The notes beneath the pieces were generated by a model. It had not been told where the DNA came from, ran no database searches, and saw only the letters and a list, made by a program, of their open reading frames with translations. Shown in pieces: positions 20,226 to 29,070 of a stretch of DNA of 64,000 bases (position 1 is its first letter; every line of letters begins with the position of its first letter). The stretch comes from Isoptericola cucumis (GTDB lineage Bacteria; Actinomycetota; Actinomycetes; Actinomycetales; Cellulomonadaceae). The position numbers were made by a program, and so were the translations under genes. The DNA lies in contig NZ_BMDG01000005.1 in the NCBI RefSeq assembly GCF_014635665.1, positions 124,001 through 188,000 of the forward strand. Direction: 5' to 3'.

Positions 20226-21118
20226 CCTCGTTGCCCCAGACCGTGCGTCGCCCGACGCCGCCGCGGCGCCGGGCAGGTGCCGTCGGCGGCACCGCGTCGA
20301 ACGGCGCCGCCGCACGGGGAACCGGCAAGGCCCGTCGCAGCCCCACCCTGCGCCAGGAGCGTTCCCTGCTGACCGGCGGCGCGCGCCTCGTGGCCGGTAT
20401 GGACGAGGTCGGTCGCGGCTCGCTCGCGGGCCCGGTGAGCGTGGGCGTGGTGGTCGTCGACGCGGCGACGCGGACCGCGCCGCAGGGGCTCACGGACTCC
20501 AAGCTGCTCACGCCGTCGGCCCGGACGGCTCTGGTGCCGCAGGTCCAGCGGTGGTCCGTCGCCTGGGCGGTCGGCCACGCCGGCCCGGCGGAGATCGACG
20601 CGCACGGCATCGTCGCGGCGCTGCGGCTGGCCGGCCGGCGCGCCCTCGCGCAGGTCCGGCGCAGCTGCGGGGACGTCGACGTGGTGCTGCTGGACGGGTC
20701 GCACGACTGGTTGAGCCGGGGTGACGTCGACCTGTTCGAGGCGACGGCGTCCGACCCGGCGCTCGGCCCGGACGTGCCGGACCCGGCCGTCCGGACGATG
20801 GTCAAGGCCGACCTGCAGTGCTCGTCGGTGGCGGCCGCCAGCGTGCTGGCCAAGGTCGAGCGGGACGGCCTGCTGGTCCGGCTCGCCCGGCAGTACCCGA
20901 TGTACGCCTGGGACCAGAACAAGGGCTACTCGGCGCCGGCGCACCTCGACGCGCTGCGGCGTCACGGCGCGTCGCCACAGCACCGGCGCTCCTGGAACCT
21001 GCGCGTCCTGGCGGAGGACCCGCAGGCGGCCGCGACCGCCGAGGAGGCGCAGGAGACGACCGAGGCCTCGGAGGCGTCCGCCCCGACGCTCGCGCTCGAT
21101 GGGATGATGACCGGGTGA
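20222..21118 (+). CDS. rnhB: Ribonuclease HII
   Basis: The 298-residue enzyme cuts RNA in RNA-DNA hybrids and removes misincorporated ribonucleotides. The DEDD active site begins with [15 protein letters not shown] (Asp61, Glu62), LTDSK binds substrate, and VVLLDGS holds Asp158. The N-terminal 45 residues (Arg/Ala/Gly-rich) and the C-terminal 35 (Glu/Ala/Thr-rich) are disordered-looking extensions beyond the roughly 200-residue core. GTG 20222 overlaps the lepB stop (GTGA), and the gene in turn overlaps DUF2469 by 4 bp, so the three are probably translated in sequence. Confidence 0.95.
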   Translation: MTSLPQTVRRPTPPRRRAGAVGGTASNGAAARGTGKARRSPTLRQERSLLTGGARLVAGMDEVGRGSLAGPVSVGVVVVDAATRTAPQGLTDSKLLTPSARTALVPQVQRWSVAWAVGHAGPAEIDAHGIVAALRLAGRRALAQVRRSCGDVDVVLLDGSHDWLSRGDVDLFEATASDPALGPDVPDPAVRTMVKADLQCSSVAAASVLAKVERDGLLVRLARQYPMYAWDQNKGYSAPAHLDALRRHGASPQHRRSWNLRVLAEDPQAAATAEEAQETTEASEASAPTLALDGMMTG

Positions 21119-21414
21119 GCGCTGAAGACCTCGAGAACTACGAGACCGAGATGGAGCTCGCGCTCTACCGCGAGTACCGGGACGTGGTGGGTCTCTTCTC
21201 CTACGTGGTGGAGACCGAGCGCCGGTTCTATCTCGCCAACCAGGTCGACCTGCAGGTCCGGTCCGCCGCCGGTGAGGTGTACTTCGAGCTGCGCCTCGCC
21301 GACGCGTGGGTGTGGGACGTCTACCGCTCCGCCCGCTTCGTGAAGTCGGTGCGCGTGGTGACGTTCAAGGACGTCAACGTCGAGGAGCTGGCCAAGGCCG
21401 AGCTCGCGCTCTGA
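21115..21414 (+). CDS. DUF2469 family protein
   Basis: This 99-residue acidic protein is strongly conserved in actinobacteria and nearly always follows rnhB, as here. Visible segments are [35 protein letters not shown] and [20 protein letters not shown]. The start GTG 21115 overlaps the rnhB stop. Its function is unknown; the fixed position between rnhB and yraN suggests a nucleic-acid-related role, but this is inference. About 145 nt without recognisable features separate it from yraN. Confidence 0.9.
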   Translation: MSAEDLENYETEMELALYREYRDVVGLFSYVVETERRFYLANQVDLQVRSAAGEVYFELRLADAWVWDVYRSARFVKSVRVVTFKDVNVEELAKAELAL

Positions 21415-21558
21415 CGCCGGCCCTGGACTCCGCCGGACGGTGACCGCGGGCCCCGAGCCCGTCCCCAGCCCACCGGCCTCGCGCGCCGTCCACAGCAGGT
21501 CCTCGCCGCCGCCGGCGACGGCCCGCGCCGCGGCAGGCTCGCTCGCGGAGGTGGTTCG

Positions 21559-21930
21559 GTGCGAGCGAAGGACGCCGTCGGACGGTACGGGGAACGGGTG
21601 GCCGCGCGCCATCTCGAGCAGCAGGGGCTCCAGGTGCTGGACCGCAACTGGCGCGGCAGCGGCGGGGAGCTCGACCTGCTCGCGCGGGACGGCGACGTGC
21701 TCGTCGCGGTGGAGGTGAAGACCAGGCGCGGCACCGCCTTCGGGCACCCGGCCGAGGCGGTCACCGCCGCCAAGCTCGGGCGGATCCGGCGGCTGACGGG
21801 CGAGTGGCTCGCGGTGCACGGCGCCCGGCCGGGCGGTCCGCGGTTCGCCGAGGTGCGCGTGGACGTCGTCGCGGTGGTGCTCCCGCGCGCCGGGGCCGCC
21901 CAGGTCGAGCACCTGGTCGGGGTGCTCTGA
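21559..21930 (+). CDS. yraN: UPF0102 (YraN) family nuclease-fold protein
   Basis: The 123-residue protein has the PD-(D/E)XK fold of the YraN family. GRYGERVAARHLEQQG is the N-terminal helix, and GGELDLLARDGDVLVAVEVK carries the conserved Glu/Asp and EVK catalytic-type residues. It is similar to Holliday junction resolvase folds, and its biological role is unsettled. GTG 21559 gives the family start. It ends on the ATG of comM (TGATG), forming a yraN-comM-dprA chain that is widespread in bacteria. Confidence 0.92.
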   Translation: MRAKDAVGRYGERVAARHLEQQGLQVLDRNWRGSGGELDLLARDGDVLVAVEVKTRRGTAFGHPAEAVTAAKLGRIRRLTGEWLAVHGARPGGPRFAEVRVDVVAVVLPRAGAAQVEHLVGVL

Positions 21931-23468
21931 TGGGGCTCGGCACGACGGCGGCGGTCGCCCTGGCCGGCCTGGCCGGGCACGTCGTCGAGGTGCAGGCCCA
22001 GCTGGCCGCCTCGGTGCCGGGGTTCACGCTCGTGGGCCTGCCGGACACGGCGCTGCACGAGTCGCGCGAGCGCGTGCGCGCCGCCGTGCTGTCCACCGGG
22101 ATCCCGTGGCCGAACCGCAAGATCACGGTCAACCTCTCGCCGGCGTCGCTGCGCAAGGCGGGGTCGTCGTTCGACCTCGCCGTGGCCGTCGCCGTGCTCG
22201 CGGGGAGCCGCGTGGTGCCCGCTGCCGGGCTGGAACGGGTCGTCCACCTGGGCGAGCTCGGTCTGGACGGGCGGCTGCAGCCCGTGCGGGGAGTGCTTCC
22301 CGCCGTCGCGGCGGCGGTCGCTGCCGGGTATCGCGACGTCGTGGTGCCCGCCGGGGACGCCGCGGAGGCGCGCCTCGTCCCGGGCGTGCGGGTGCAGGGC
22401 GCGGCGAGCCTCGCGGAGGTCGTGCTGCTGCACGGTGGCGAGCTGGAGCACGTGCCGGACGTCGAGGCGGTCCGCCCGGTGCGCCAGCCCGTGGCGCGAC
22501 GTGTCGCGGGTGATCTCGCCGACGTCGTGGGGCAGGCGCAGGCCCGGATGGCGCTGGAGGTCGCCGCCGCCGGCGGGCACCACCTGCTGCTCGTCGGGCC
22601 GCCCGGCGCCGGCAAGACCATGCTCGCCGCCCGGCTGCCGGGGATCCTGCCGGACCTCACGGCGGCCGAGGCGGTGGAGGTCACGTCCGTGCACTCGGTG
22701 GCCGGGACCTTCGACCCGGGCGACGGGCTGGTCACCCGGCCGCCGTTCGAGGACCCGCACCACACGGCGACGCCGGCGGCGATCGTGGGCGGCGGCAGCC
22801 AGGTCGCCCGCCCCGGGGCCGTGTCCCGCGCCCATCGGGGCGTCCTGATGCTGGACGAGGCGCCGGAGTTCCCGTCGCGTGTCCTGGAGACGCTGCGGCA
22901 GCCGCTGGAGGCGGGCGAGCTGGTGCTGCACCGCTCGGGCGGCGCGGCCCGGTACCCGGCCCGCTTCCAGCTCGTGCTGACCGCCAACCCGTGTCCGTGC
23001 GGGATGGCGTCCCTGAACAAGGGTTTCGACTGCTCGTGCACCCCGACGGCGAAGCGGCGCTACTTCGGGCGCCTGTCGGGGCCGCTGCTGGACCGGGTGG
23101 ACCTGCAGGTCGAGGTGGCGCCCGTGACGCGCGCGGACCGGCTGTCGGGGACGTCCGGGGAGGGTTCGGCCCGCGTCGCCGCCCGGGTGGCGGCCGCCCG
23201 CGGCGCCGCCCGCGAACGCCTGTCGGGGACGGGCTGGACGACCAACGCGGAGGTGCCGGGCAGCTGGTTGCGTGAGCGCCTCGGGCCGGAGAGACGGGTG
23301 CTGGGCCAGGTCGAGCAGATGATCGACCGCGGCACCCTGACGCTCCGTGGCGCCGACCGGGTGCTCCGCGTGGCCTGGACGTTGGCGGACCTCGGCGGGC
23401 GCACCGTGCCCGACTCCACCGACGTTGCCGCGGCCGTCGCCCTGCGCACGCGGGGGAACCATGGCTGA
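21930..23468 (+). CDS. comM: ComM/YifB family Mg-chelatase-like AAA+ ATPase
   Basis: The 512-residue protein is a ring helicase that in competent bacteria extends branch migration during natural transformation. The N-terminal ChlI-like domain (residues 1-170) has VEVQAQLAASVPGFTLVGLP and KITVNLSPASLRKAGSSFDL. The AAA+ core has Walker A GPPGAGKT (223-230), Walker B VLMLDEAPEF, and the Cys-rich insert NPCPCGM...CSCTP. A C-terminal Mg-chelatase domain follows. ATG 21930 overlaps the yraN stop by one base, and the end overlaps dprA by 8 bp. With dprA and xerC next to it, this is a DNA uptake and recombination group. Confidence 0.95.
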   Translation: MGLGTTAAVALAGLAGHVVEVQAQLAASVPGFTLVGLPDTALHESRERVRAAVLSTGIPWPNRKITVNLSPASLRKAGSSFDLAVAVAVLAGSRVVPAAGLERVVHLGELGLDGRLQPVRGVLPAVAAAVAAGYRDVVVPAGDAAEARLVPGVRVQGAASLAEVVLLHGGELEHVPDVEAVRPVRQPVARRVAGDLADVVGQAQARMALEVAAAGGHHLLLVGPPGAGKTMLAARLPGILPDLTAAEAVEVTSVHSVAGTFDPGDGLVTRPPFEDPHHTATPAAIVGGGSQVARPGAVSRAHRGVLMLDEAPEFPSRVLETLRQPLEAGELVLHRSGGAARYPARFQLVLTANPCPCGMASLNKGFDCSCTPTAKRRYFGRLSGPLLDRVDLQVEVAPVTRADRLSGTSGEGSARVAARVAAARGAARERLSGTGWTTNAEVPGSWLRERLGPERRVLGQVEQMIDRGTLTLRGADRVLRVAWTLADLGGRTVPDSTDVAAAVALRTRGNHG

Positions 23469-24747
23469 GCCGCTCTTCGACCTGCCGGCCGCGGGCACAC
23501 GGGTCGACCTGCCGTTCGACGTCGCCGACCCGCGGCTGGCGGCCGCCGCGTGGAGCCGTCTCGCCGAGCCCGGCGACCTGGTCGCGGGCGCGCTGGTCGC
23601 GCAGCTGGGCGCCCCCGGCGCGCTCGCCTGGGTGCTCGACGCGGTCCGCGACCCGGCCCGCGGGCTGTGCGGCGGCGCGCTCGCCGACCTCGGCACGTCC
23701 GTCGCGACCACGAGGCTCCTCGACGCGGTCGCCCGGTGGGCGCCGCGCCTCGAACGGCTCGACCCGCGCCGCGAGCTGCGCGTCCTCGAACGCCTCGGCG
23801 GCACGCTGGTCCTCCCCGAGGACGACGGGTGGCCGGCGGGGCTCGCCGACCTCGACACCGCAGCGCCGTTCGCGCTGTGGGTGCGGGGGAGCGGAGACCT
23901 CGCGGACCTGACGGCGGGGTCGGTGGCCGTGGTGGGCGCGCGGGCGTCGACCGGGTACGGCGAGCACGTCGCGGCGGACGTGTCGGCGGGGCTCGTCGAC
24001 CGTGGGGCCGGCGTCGTGTCCGGGGGTGCCTACGGCATCGACGCCGCGGCCCACCGGGGCGCCGTCGCCGCGGGAGGGCCGACGGTCGCGGTGCTCGCCG
24101 GGGGCGTCGACCGGCTGTACCCGCCCGGCAACCAGGACCTGCTGCGCCGGATCGCCGACGACGGAGGCGCCCTCGTGAGCGAGGTGCCGCCCGGGTCGGC
24201 TCCGTACAAGCAGCGGTTCCTCGCGCGCAACCGCATCATCGCCGCGGTCTCGCGCGCCACGGTGGTGGTCGAGGCGGCGTGGCGGTCCGGTGCCCTGTCC
24301 ACCGCGCGGCACGCCACCGACCTGTTCCGCCCCCTCGGGGCGGTGCCCGGCCCGGTGACCTCGGCGACGTCGACCGGCTGCCACATGCTGCTTCGCGACG
24401 GTCGCGCGGTGTGCGTGACGGACGCGGACGAGGTGCTCGAGCTCGCCTCGGCGATCGGCGTCCGACCGGACGGCGCGGAGTCTGACGGCCCCGGCCCTCG
24501 CGATCCGGGCCTCGGACCCGTGGCTGCCGCGCGGCGCGCGACGGCGGACCGTGCCGCGGCCCTCGGTGACCCCGCGCGGCTCGTGTGGGACGCCCTGCCC
24601 GTCCGGGCCTCGGCGGCGCTGGAGTCGGTGAGCCGCGCCGCCGGGCTGTCGGTGCGCGAGACGCTCGCGGGCCTCGGGGTCCTCGAGCAGCACGGGCTCG
24701 CGGAGCGGGAGGGGGCGTCGTGGCGTCGCCCGCCCGCCCGTCGCTGA
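23461..24747 (+). CDS. dprA: DNA processing protein DprA
   Basis: The 428-residue protein loads RecA on incoming single-stranded DNA. A weakly conserved N-terminal region precedes the Rossmann-fold core, with VGARASTGYGEHVA (about 158 on), VSGGAYGIDAAAH, VLAGGVDRLYPPGN, FLARNRIIAAVS and GALSTARHA. A C-terminal winged-helix (DML1-like) domain covers about residues 370-425 (VWDALPVRASAALESVSRAA). ATG 23461 lies inside the last codons of comM. Whether this organism is naturally transformable cannot be told, because dprA is also kept by non-competent bacteria. Confidence 0.95.
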   Translation: MAEPLFDLPAAGTRVDLPFDVADPRLAAAAWSRLAEPGDLVAGALVAQLGAPGALAWVLDAVRDPARGLCGGALADLGTSVATTRLLDAVARWAPRLERLDPRRELRVLERLGGTLVLPEDDGWPAGLADLDTAAPFALWVRGSGDLADLTAGSVAVVGARASTGYGEHVAADVSAGLVDRGAGVVSGGAYGIDAAAHRGAVAAGGPTVAVLAGGVDRLYPPGNQDLLRRIADDGGALVSEVPPGSAPYKQRFLARNRIIAAVSRATVVVEAAWRSGALSTARHATDLFRPLGAVPGPVTSATSTGCHMLLRDGRAVCVTDADEVLELASAIGVRPDGAESDGPGPRDPGLGPVAAARRATADRAAALGDPARLVWDALPVRASAALESVSRAAGLSVRETLAGLGVLEQHGLAEREGASWRRPPARR

Positions 24748-24864
24748 GGCGGTGACCTGGGGCGAAGGCTGTCAGGGCGCACCGCGGAAGCCCGGCGGGC
24801 GCCGGACGTCGCGCGGACTCGCACCACGCCGACGTGCCTCGGCCCGTGGCGCGGCGCACGGGGC

Positions 24865-24870
24865 AAGACT
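24865..24870 (+). promoter_or_regulatory. Predicted -10 element for xerC (leaderless)
   Basis: AAGACT is followed by six bases and ATG 24877, identical in hexamer and spacing to the ftsY promoter. No ribosome site is present. Confidence 0.6.
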
Positions 24871-24876
24871 GCCGAC

Positions 24877-25818
24877 ATGGACCTCGATCTCCCGCCGTTG
24901 CCCACGGAGCTCGCCACCGCCGTGGAGAGGTTCGCCGAGCACCTGGACGTCCAGCGCGGGAACTCGGCGCACACGCGCCGGGCCTACCGTGCAGACGTGA
25001 CGTCGCTGCTGCGCTACGCGGTGCGGCACGGGGCCACCACCCTCGCGGCGATCGACGTCAGCACGCTCCGCGGCTGGCTCGCGGCGCAGAGCGAGCGCGG
25101 CCTGGCTCGTTCGACCGTGGCGCGCCGCGGTGCGTCGGCGCGGGCGTTCCTGCGCTGGGCGCACCGTGCCGGGCTCGTGCCGACGGACCCGTCGGGGCGG
25201 CTCGCGAGCCCGAAGCTCTCGCGCACGCTCCCGGTGGTGCTGAGCCCCGACGCGGCGGCGACGATGCTGGACGCGGCACGGGACGACGCCGGGGCCGCGG
25301 ACCCCGCGGCCCGCCCCGCCGCGCTGCGCTCCTGGGCGGCGGCCGAGCTCCTGTACGGCACCGGGATCCGCGTGGGCGAGCTGGCCCAGGTGGACGTGGG
25401 CGACGTCGACCTGGCGGAGCGGCTGGTCCGGGTGCTCGGCAAGGGGGGCAAGGAGCGGGTGGTGCCCTTCGGGGTACCGGCGTCCCGGGCGGTCGAGTCG
25501 TGGCTCGCCGGCGGACGCCCCGCGCTGGTCCGGCCGGCCAGCGGGGCGGCCCTGTTCCTCGGCGACCGCGGTGGCCGCTGGGGGCAACGGCAGGTGCGCG
25601 AGGCGGTGCACGTGCTGGCCGCGCGTGCCGGCGTCGACGACGTGGCGCCGCACGCGCTGCGGCACTCCGCCGCCACCCACCTGCTGCAGGGCGGCTCCGA
25701 CCTGCGCTCGGTGCAGGAGGTGCTGGGGCACTCCGACCTCGGCACCACCCAGCGGTACACGCACGTGGACGGCGAGCGTCTGCGCAAGGTCTTCGTGCAG
25801 GCGTTCCCGCGCGCCTGA
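24877..25818 (+). CDS. xerC: Tyrosine recombinase XerC
   Basis: The 313-residue tyrosine recombinase acts with XerD at dif to resolve chromosome dimers. The N-terminal SAM-like domain (residues 10-100) includes NSAHTRRAYRADV. The catalytic residues are all present: Arg165 in GTGIRVGEL, the Lys motif GKGGKER (188-194), His259 and Arg262 in HALRHSAATH, His285 in LGHSDL, and Tyr294 in QRYTHVD. The location after dprA matches xerC in relatives and argues against a phage integrase. It converges on the M23-like gene with a shared stem-loop between them. Confidence 0.94.
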   Translation: MDLDLPPLPTELATAVERFAEHLDVQRGNSAHTRRAYRADVTSLLRYAVRHGATTLAAIDVSTLRGWLAAQSERGLARSTVARRGASARAFLRWAHRAGLVPTDPSGRLASPKLSRTLPVVLSPDAAATMLDAARDDAGAADPAARPAALRSWAAAELLYGTGIRVGELAQVDVGDVDLAERLVRVLGKGGKERVVPFGVPASRAVESWLAGGRPALVRPASGAALFLGDRGGRWGQRQVREAVHVLAARAGVDDVAPHALRHSAATHLLQGGSDLRSVQEVLGHSDLGTTQRYTHVDGERLRKVFVQAFPRA

Positions 25819-25846
25819 CCCCGCAGGCCTCCCGGTACGACCGGCG

Positions 25847-25892
25847 CCCGCAGGCTGCCGTCCGGAGGCCCTGCCGGACGTCAGCCTGCGGG
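25847..25892. terminator. Bidirectional stem-loop between xerC and the M23-like gene
   Basis: CCCGCAGGCTG (25847-25857) pairs with CAGCCTGCGGG (25882-25892), with inner complementarity between GTCCGG and CCGGAC. The right arm covers the stop codon of the minus-strand gene, so it could end transcription from both sides. Confidence 0.6.
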
Positions 25893-26483
25893 CAGCAGGA
25901 CGATGGGCACGTCCTCGCCGAGCAGGAGCAGCGGGTCGAGGTAGGTCTCGCCCCGCAGCACGCCCCAGTGCAGGCAGCCGGCCGCCGCGCAGTGCTCGCC
26001 CGATCCGGGCCGGCCGCCCGTGGGCGCCACCCGCGCGACCACGTCGCCCGTCGCCACGGCGGAGCCGCGGGGCACCGCGGCGACCGCGGGCTCGAAGGTC
26101 GATCGCAGGCCGTCGTCGTGCGCGACGACGACGACCGGCTTGCCGGCCACCGCTCCGGCGAACGCCACGGAGCCGCGGGCCGGTGCGCGGACGGCGGCGC
26201 CCGTGGTGGCCGCGAGGTCGACGCCGCGGTGGCCGGCCGCCCACTCCTCGGCAGGCGGGTCGAAGGGGCGGACCACGGCACCGGCGACGGGACGCACCCA
26301 TCCGGCGGACGGCCCGGCCCCCGGCGGGGCGCCGTCGCCGCGGTCGGCGACGGCGTTCCCGGCACCGAGCAGCGCGACGATCGAGAGGGCGACCGTGACG
26401 GCGCGTCGGCCGGTTCGGCCCGGTCTGCCCGGCCGGCCGGGCAGACCGGGGGATGCTGCTCGGGGACGTGCTCCGGTCCTCAT
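25881..26483 (-). CDS. Secreted M23 (LytM)-like peptidase-fold protein
   Basis: The 200-residue protein has an Arg-rich start and an export helix (VTVALSIVALLGAGNAVA), then the M23 metallopeptidase fold that binds or cuts peptidoglycan. The first zinc motif, GHRGVDL, is intact. The usual HxH motif reads GCLHWGV, so its first His is Cys; the same CLHWG form recurs in actinobacterial relatives, from memory. Activity is therefore uncertain. ATG 26483 is chosen for the signal sequence and for a GACGCT -10-like element six bases upstream; longer starts run into the rpsB promoter. It is divergent from rpsB and convergent with xerC. Confidence 0.8.
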   Translation of the reverse strand: MRTGARPRAASPGLPGRPGRPGRTGRRAVTVALSIVALLGAGNAVADRGDGAPPGAGPSAGWVRPVAGAVVRPFDPPAEEWAAGHRGVDLAATTGAAVRAPARGSVAFAGAVAGKPVVVVAHDDGLRSTFEPAVAAVPRGSAVATGDVVARVAPTGGRPGSGEHCAAAGCLHWGVLRGETYLDPLLLLGEDVPIVLLPAG

Positions 26484-26489
26484 GGCAGG

Positions 26490-26495
26490 AGCGTC
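26490..26495 (-). promoter_or_regulatory. Possible -10 element for the M23-like gene (leaderless)
   Basis: On the minus strand GACGCT lies six bases before ATG 26483, matching the spacing of other predicted leaderless genes here. Confidence 0.4.
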
Positions 26496-26639
26496 GCACC
26501 GGCCGGGCGGGGCCGTGCGGCCGGGCCGGCGGGCTGTGGACCGGACGGTCCGGGGCCGGGCGGGGGACAGGTTCGGGGCGGTGGGGCGGGACGTGGCCGA
26601 CGGCACGTCCCGGCGCCGCGGTGCGCGGCAGGCGTCGGG

Positions 26640-26645
26640 TAGACT
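26640..26645 (+). promoter_or_regulatory. Predicted -10 element for the rpsB operon
   Basis: TAGACT lies about 310 bp before rpsB and implies a start near 26652. Confidence 0.6.
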
Positions 26646-26953
26646 GGGCGCTGCGATCGGCTCGTGCCGCCTTCCGGGCGGCGTCGCCGGTCGACATCGC
26701 GCGTCACGAACGCGCCTGTTACCCCGCGATCCTCGCGATCCCGTGGTGCAGGTGCGGCCGCGTCGGCAGCGGTCCGTCCCGGTGGCCAGCAAGGTGGCCA
26801 GGACGGTGCCGACCCGGCGTGACGCCAGGGGTGCCGGGTCAGATGCCCGCCACCGACAACCGAGTACCGCGACCGGACCACGCAGCAGCGAGGCCGGTCG
26901 CCTGACGCGCGTGCAGGCGGGTGGATCCCGGGCACGCGGCGAAAGGACGTCAC
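26646..26953 (+). promoter_or_regulatory. Long 5' leader of rpsB (candidate S2 leader)
   Basis: This gene-free stretch of about 300 nt lies between the predicted rpsB promoter and its ATG; the 26484-26640 part upstream holds only the divergent promoters. It contains small pairings, for example ACCCGGC (26812-26818) with GCCGGGT (26833-26839), and a repeated GGTGGCCAG (26781-26789, 26793-26801 approximately). The length suggests autoregulation by S2, but no known RNA family was recognised. Confidence 0.4.
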
Positions 26954-27925
26954 ATGGCCGTCGTGACCATGCGCCAGCTCCTCGAGAGCGGTGTCCACTT
27001 CGGGCACCAGACCCGTCGTTGGAACCCGAAGATGAAGCGTTTCATCTTCACGGAGCGCAACGGCATCTACATCGTCGACCTCCAGCAGTCGCTGTCGTAC
27101 ATCGACCGTGCCTACGAGTTCGTCAGCCAGACCGTCGCCCACGGCGGCAGCATCCTGTTCGTCGGCACGAAGAAGCAGGCGCAGGAGCCGGTCGCCGAGC
27201 AGGCCGCCCGTGTCGGCATGCCGTACGTCAACCACCGCTGGCTCGGTGGCATGCTCACCAACTTCACCACGGTGCACAAGCGTCTCCAGCGCCTCAAGGA
27301 GCTCGAGGAGATCGACTTCGACGACGTCGCCGGCTCCAACCTGACGAAGAAGGAGCTGCTCGTCCTGCGCCGCGAGAAGGACAAGCTCTCGCGCACGCTC
27401 GGCGGCATCCGCGACATGGCCAAGACGCCGTCCGCGGTCTGGATCGTCGACACCAACAAGGAGCACCTCGCCGTCGACGAGGCCCGCAAGCTGGGCATCC
27501 CGGTCGTCGCGATCCTCGACACCAACTGCGACCCCGACCAGGTCGATTACGCCATCCCGGGCAACGACGACGCGATCCGCTCCGTCACGCTGCTCACCCG
27601 CGTGATCGCCGACGCCGCGGCGGACGGCCTCATGCAGCGCCACTCCGGCAAGAAGGGCGAGGCCGAGCAGGCCGAGGCCGAGCCGCTGGCCGAGTGGGAG
27701 CGCGAGCTCCTCGCGGGCGCCGAGGGCGAGGCCGCTGCGGCGGCTCCGGCCGAGGCCGCCGTGGAGACGCCCGCCGAGGCGGCTGCGGAGGCGCCCGCCA
27801 AGGGCAACGCCGCGCCGACCGAGGGTGCCTCGGGCGCCGAGGGCGCCGAGGGTGCCGTCGCGCCGGGTGCGGACGCCGCCCCCGCCGTCGACGCGGCCGC
27901 CGAGGCCGAGCCGAAGTCCGAGTGA
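26954..27925 (+). CDS. rpsB: 30S ribosomal protein S2
   Basis: The 323-residue protein starts [20 protein letters not shown] with the conserved [15 protein letters not shown] motif. It continues with the coiled-coil insertion and the typical [20 protein letters not shown] segment. A C-terminal extension of about 80 Ala/Glu/Gly/Pro-rich residues, common in actinobacterial S2, ends in EPKSE. ATG 26954 has GAAAGGACG upstream. It is followed by a strong stem-loop and then tsf, the near-universal rpsB-tsf pair. Confidence 0.97.
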   Translation: MAVVTMRQLLESGVHFGHQTRRWNPKMKRFIFTERNGIYIVDLQQSLSYIDRAYEFVSQTVAHGGSILFVGTKKQAQEPVAEQAARVGMPYVNHRWLGGMLTNFTTVHKRLQRLKELEEIDFDDVAGSNLTKKELLVLRREKDKLSRTLGGIRDMAKTPSAVWIVDTNKEHLAVDEARKLGIPVVAILDTNCDPDQVDYAIPGNDDAIRSVTLLTRVIADAAADGLMQRHSGKKGEAEQAEAEPLAEWERELLAGAEGEAAAAAPAEAAVETPAEAAAEAPAKGNAAPTEGASGAEGAEGAVAPGADAAPAVDAAAEAEPKSE

Positions 27926-27931
27926 GGTGAC

Positions 27932-27961
27932 GCGGGCCGGGGTCGACCGACCCCGGCCCGC
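27932..27961 (+). terminator. rpsB-tsf intergenic attenuator-like hairpin
   Basis: Bases 27932-27944 pair with 27949-27961 (13 bp, 4-nt loop) seven bases after the rpsB stop. A partial terminator between rpsB and tsf is known in E. coli and would set the S2:EF-Ts ratio. There is no T-run here. Confidence 0.65.
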
Positions 27962-28031
27962 CGCCCCGCCCGCACCTTTCCCGGCGCCCCAGGGCGCCGC
28001 GGATCCGACCACCACGGAGGACACCCCCACC

Positions 28032-28871
28032 ATGGCGAACTACACCGCCGCCGACATCAAGGCGCTGCGCGAGCGCACCGGTGCCGGCATGCTCGACGTC
28101 AAGAAGGCGCTCGACGAGGCCGACGGCAACGCCGACCAGGCCATCGAGATCATCCGCAAGAAGGGCCTCGCCCGTGCGGCCAAGCGCGAGGGCAACGCGA
28201 CCTCCGAGGGCCTCGTCGCCGTCAAGGTGACCGACGCCGCGGCCGGCCAGGTCGCGACCATGGTCGAGCTGAACGCCGAGACCGACTTCGTCGTCAAGAA
28301 CGAGAACTTCATCGCTCTGGCGAACACCGTGCTGGAGGCCGTCGCGGCCGCCGGCGCCGGCGACCTGGACTCCGCGCTGGCCGCTCCGGCCGGCGAGGGC
28401 ACCGTGGCCGACCTGATCGCGGCGCAGGGCGCGACCATGGGCGAGAAGATCGTGCTGCGCCGCGTGGCGCGCGTCGAGGGCCCGAAGGTCACGTCGTACC
28501 TGCACAAGACGGCCAAGGACCTGCCCCCGTCGATCGGTGTGCTCGTCGCCACCGACGAGGCCGGCGAGGCAGCGGCCAAGGACGTCGCGCAGCACATCGC
28601 CGCGCTCGCGCCGAAGTACCTCACGCGTGAGGACGTCCCGGCCGAGACGGTCGCCAAGGAGCGCGAGATCGCCCGCGAGGTGTCGATCGCCGAGGGCAAG
28701 CCCGAGGCCGCGCTGCCGAAGATCGTCGAGGGTCGCCTGAACGGCTTCTTCAAGGAGGCCGTCCTGGTGGACCAGCCGCTGGCGAAGGACACCAAGACGA
28801 CGGTCGGCAAGCACGTCGCCGCGACCGGTGGCGCCCTGCAGGGCTTCGTCCGGTTCCGCGTCGGCAGCTGA
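28032..28871 (+). CDS. tsf: Elongation factor Ts
   Basis: This 279-residue guanine nucleotide exchange factor for EF-Tu has the N-terminal UBA-like domain ([20 protein letters not shown] through [15 protein letters not shown]). The core signature [15 protein letters not shown] follows near residue 78, and the C-terminal module includes [17 protein letters not shown] 28032 matches the family start exactly. An 18-bp stem-loop follows the stop, separating it from pyrH. Confidence 0.97.
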   Translation: MANYTAADIKALRERTGAGMLDVKKALDEADGNADQAIEIIRKKGLARAAKREGNATSEGLVAVKVTDAAAGQVATMVELNAETDFVVKNENFIALANTVLEAVAAAGAGDLDSALAAPAGEGTVADLIAAQGATMGEKIVLRRVARVEGPKVTSYLHKTAKDLPPSIGVLVATDEAGEAAAKDVAQHIAALAPKYLTREDVPAETVAKEREIAREVSIAEGKPEAALPKIVEGRLNGFFKEAVLVDQPLAKDTKTTVGKHVAATGGALQGFVRFRVGS

Positions 28872-28880
28872 CAGTCCTCG

Positions 28881-28922
28881 TTCAGGCCCGGCCGCACCCT
28901 GCGCGGTGCGGCCGGGCCTGAA
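28881..28922 (+). terminator. 18-bp stem-loop after tsf
   Basis: Bases 28881-28898 pair perfectly with 28905-28922 around a 6-nt loop, 9 nt after the stop. It is a likely end of the rpsB-tsf transcript, although no T-run follows. Confidence 0.75.
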
Positions 28923-28993
28923 GCGTATCCGCGGCGGGCGCGCACCCGCCGCCGCTCCGCCCCGCTGCCGCAGCGGGAACCGCCGTCCGGTGC

Positions 28994-28999
28994 CAGGAT
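28994..28999 (+). promoter_or_regulatory. Possible -10 element for pyrH-frr
   Basis: CAGGAT preceded by TGC (extended -10-like) lies about 70 bp before the pyrH start. It is weaker than the other promoters listed. Confidence 0.3.
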
Positions 29000-29070
29000 G
29001 CGCGGGGAGCACTTCGACGACCGACCCGGGCGACGGCACGACCCGGCACACGAGACGGACGGTGGCGCAC

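Noticed and set aside
24877-25818. Phage or integron integrase with an attachment site
   Set aside because: Gene order next to dprA and the length fit chromosomal XerC. There are no flanking tRNA genes, direct repeats or phage genes.
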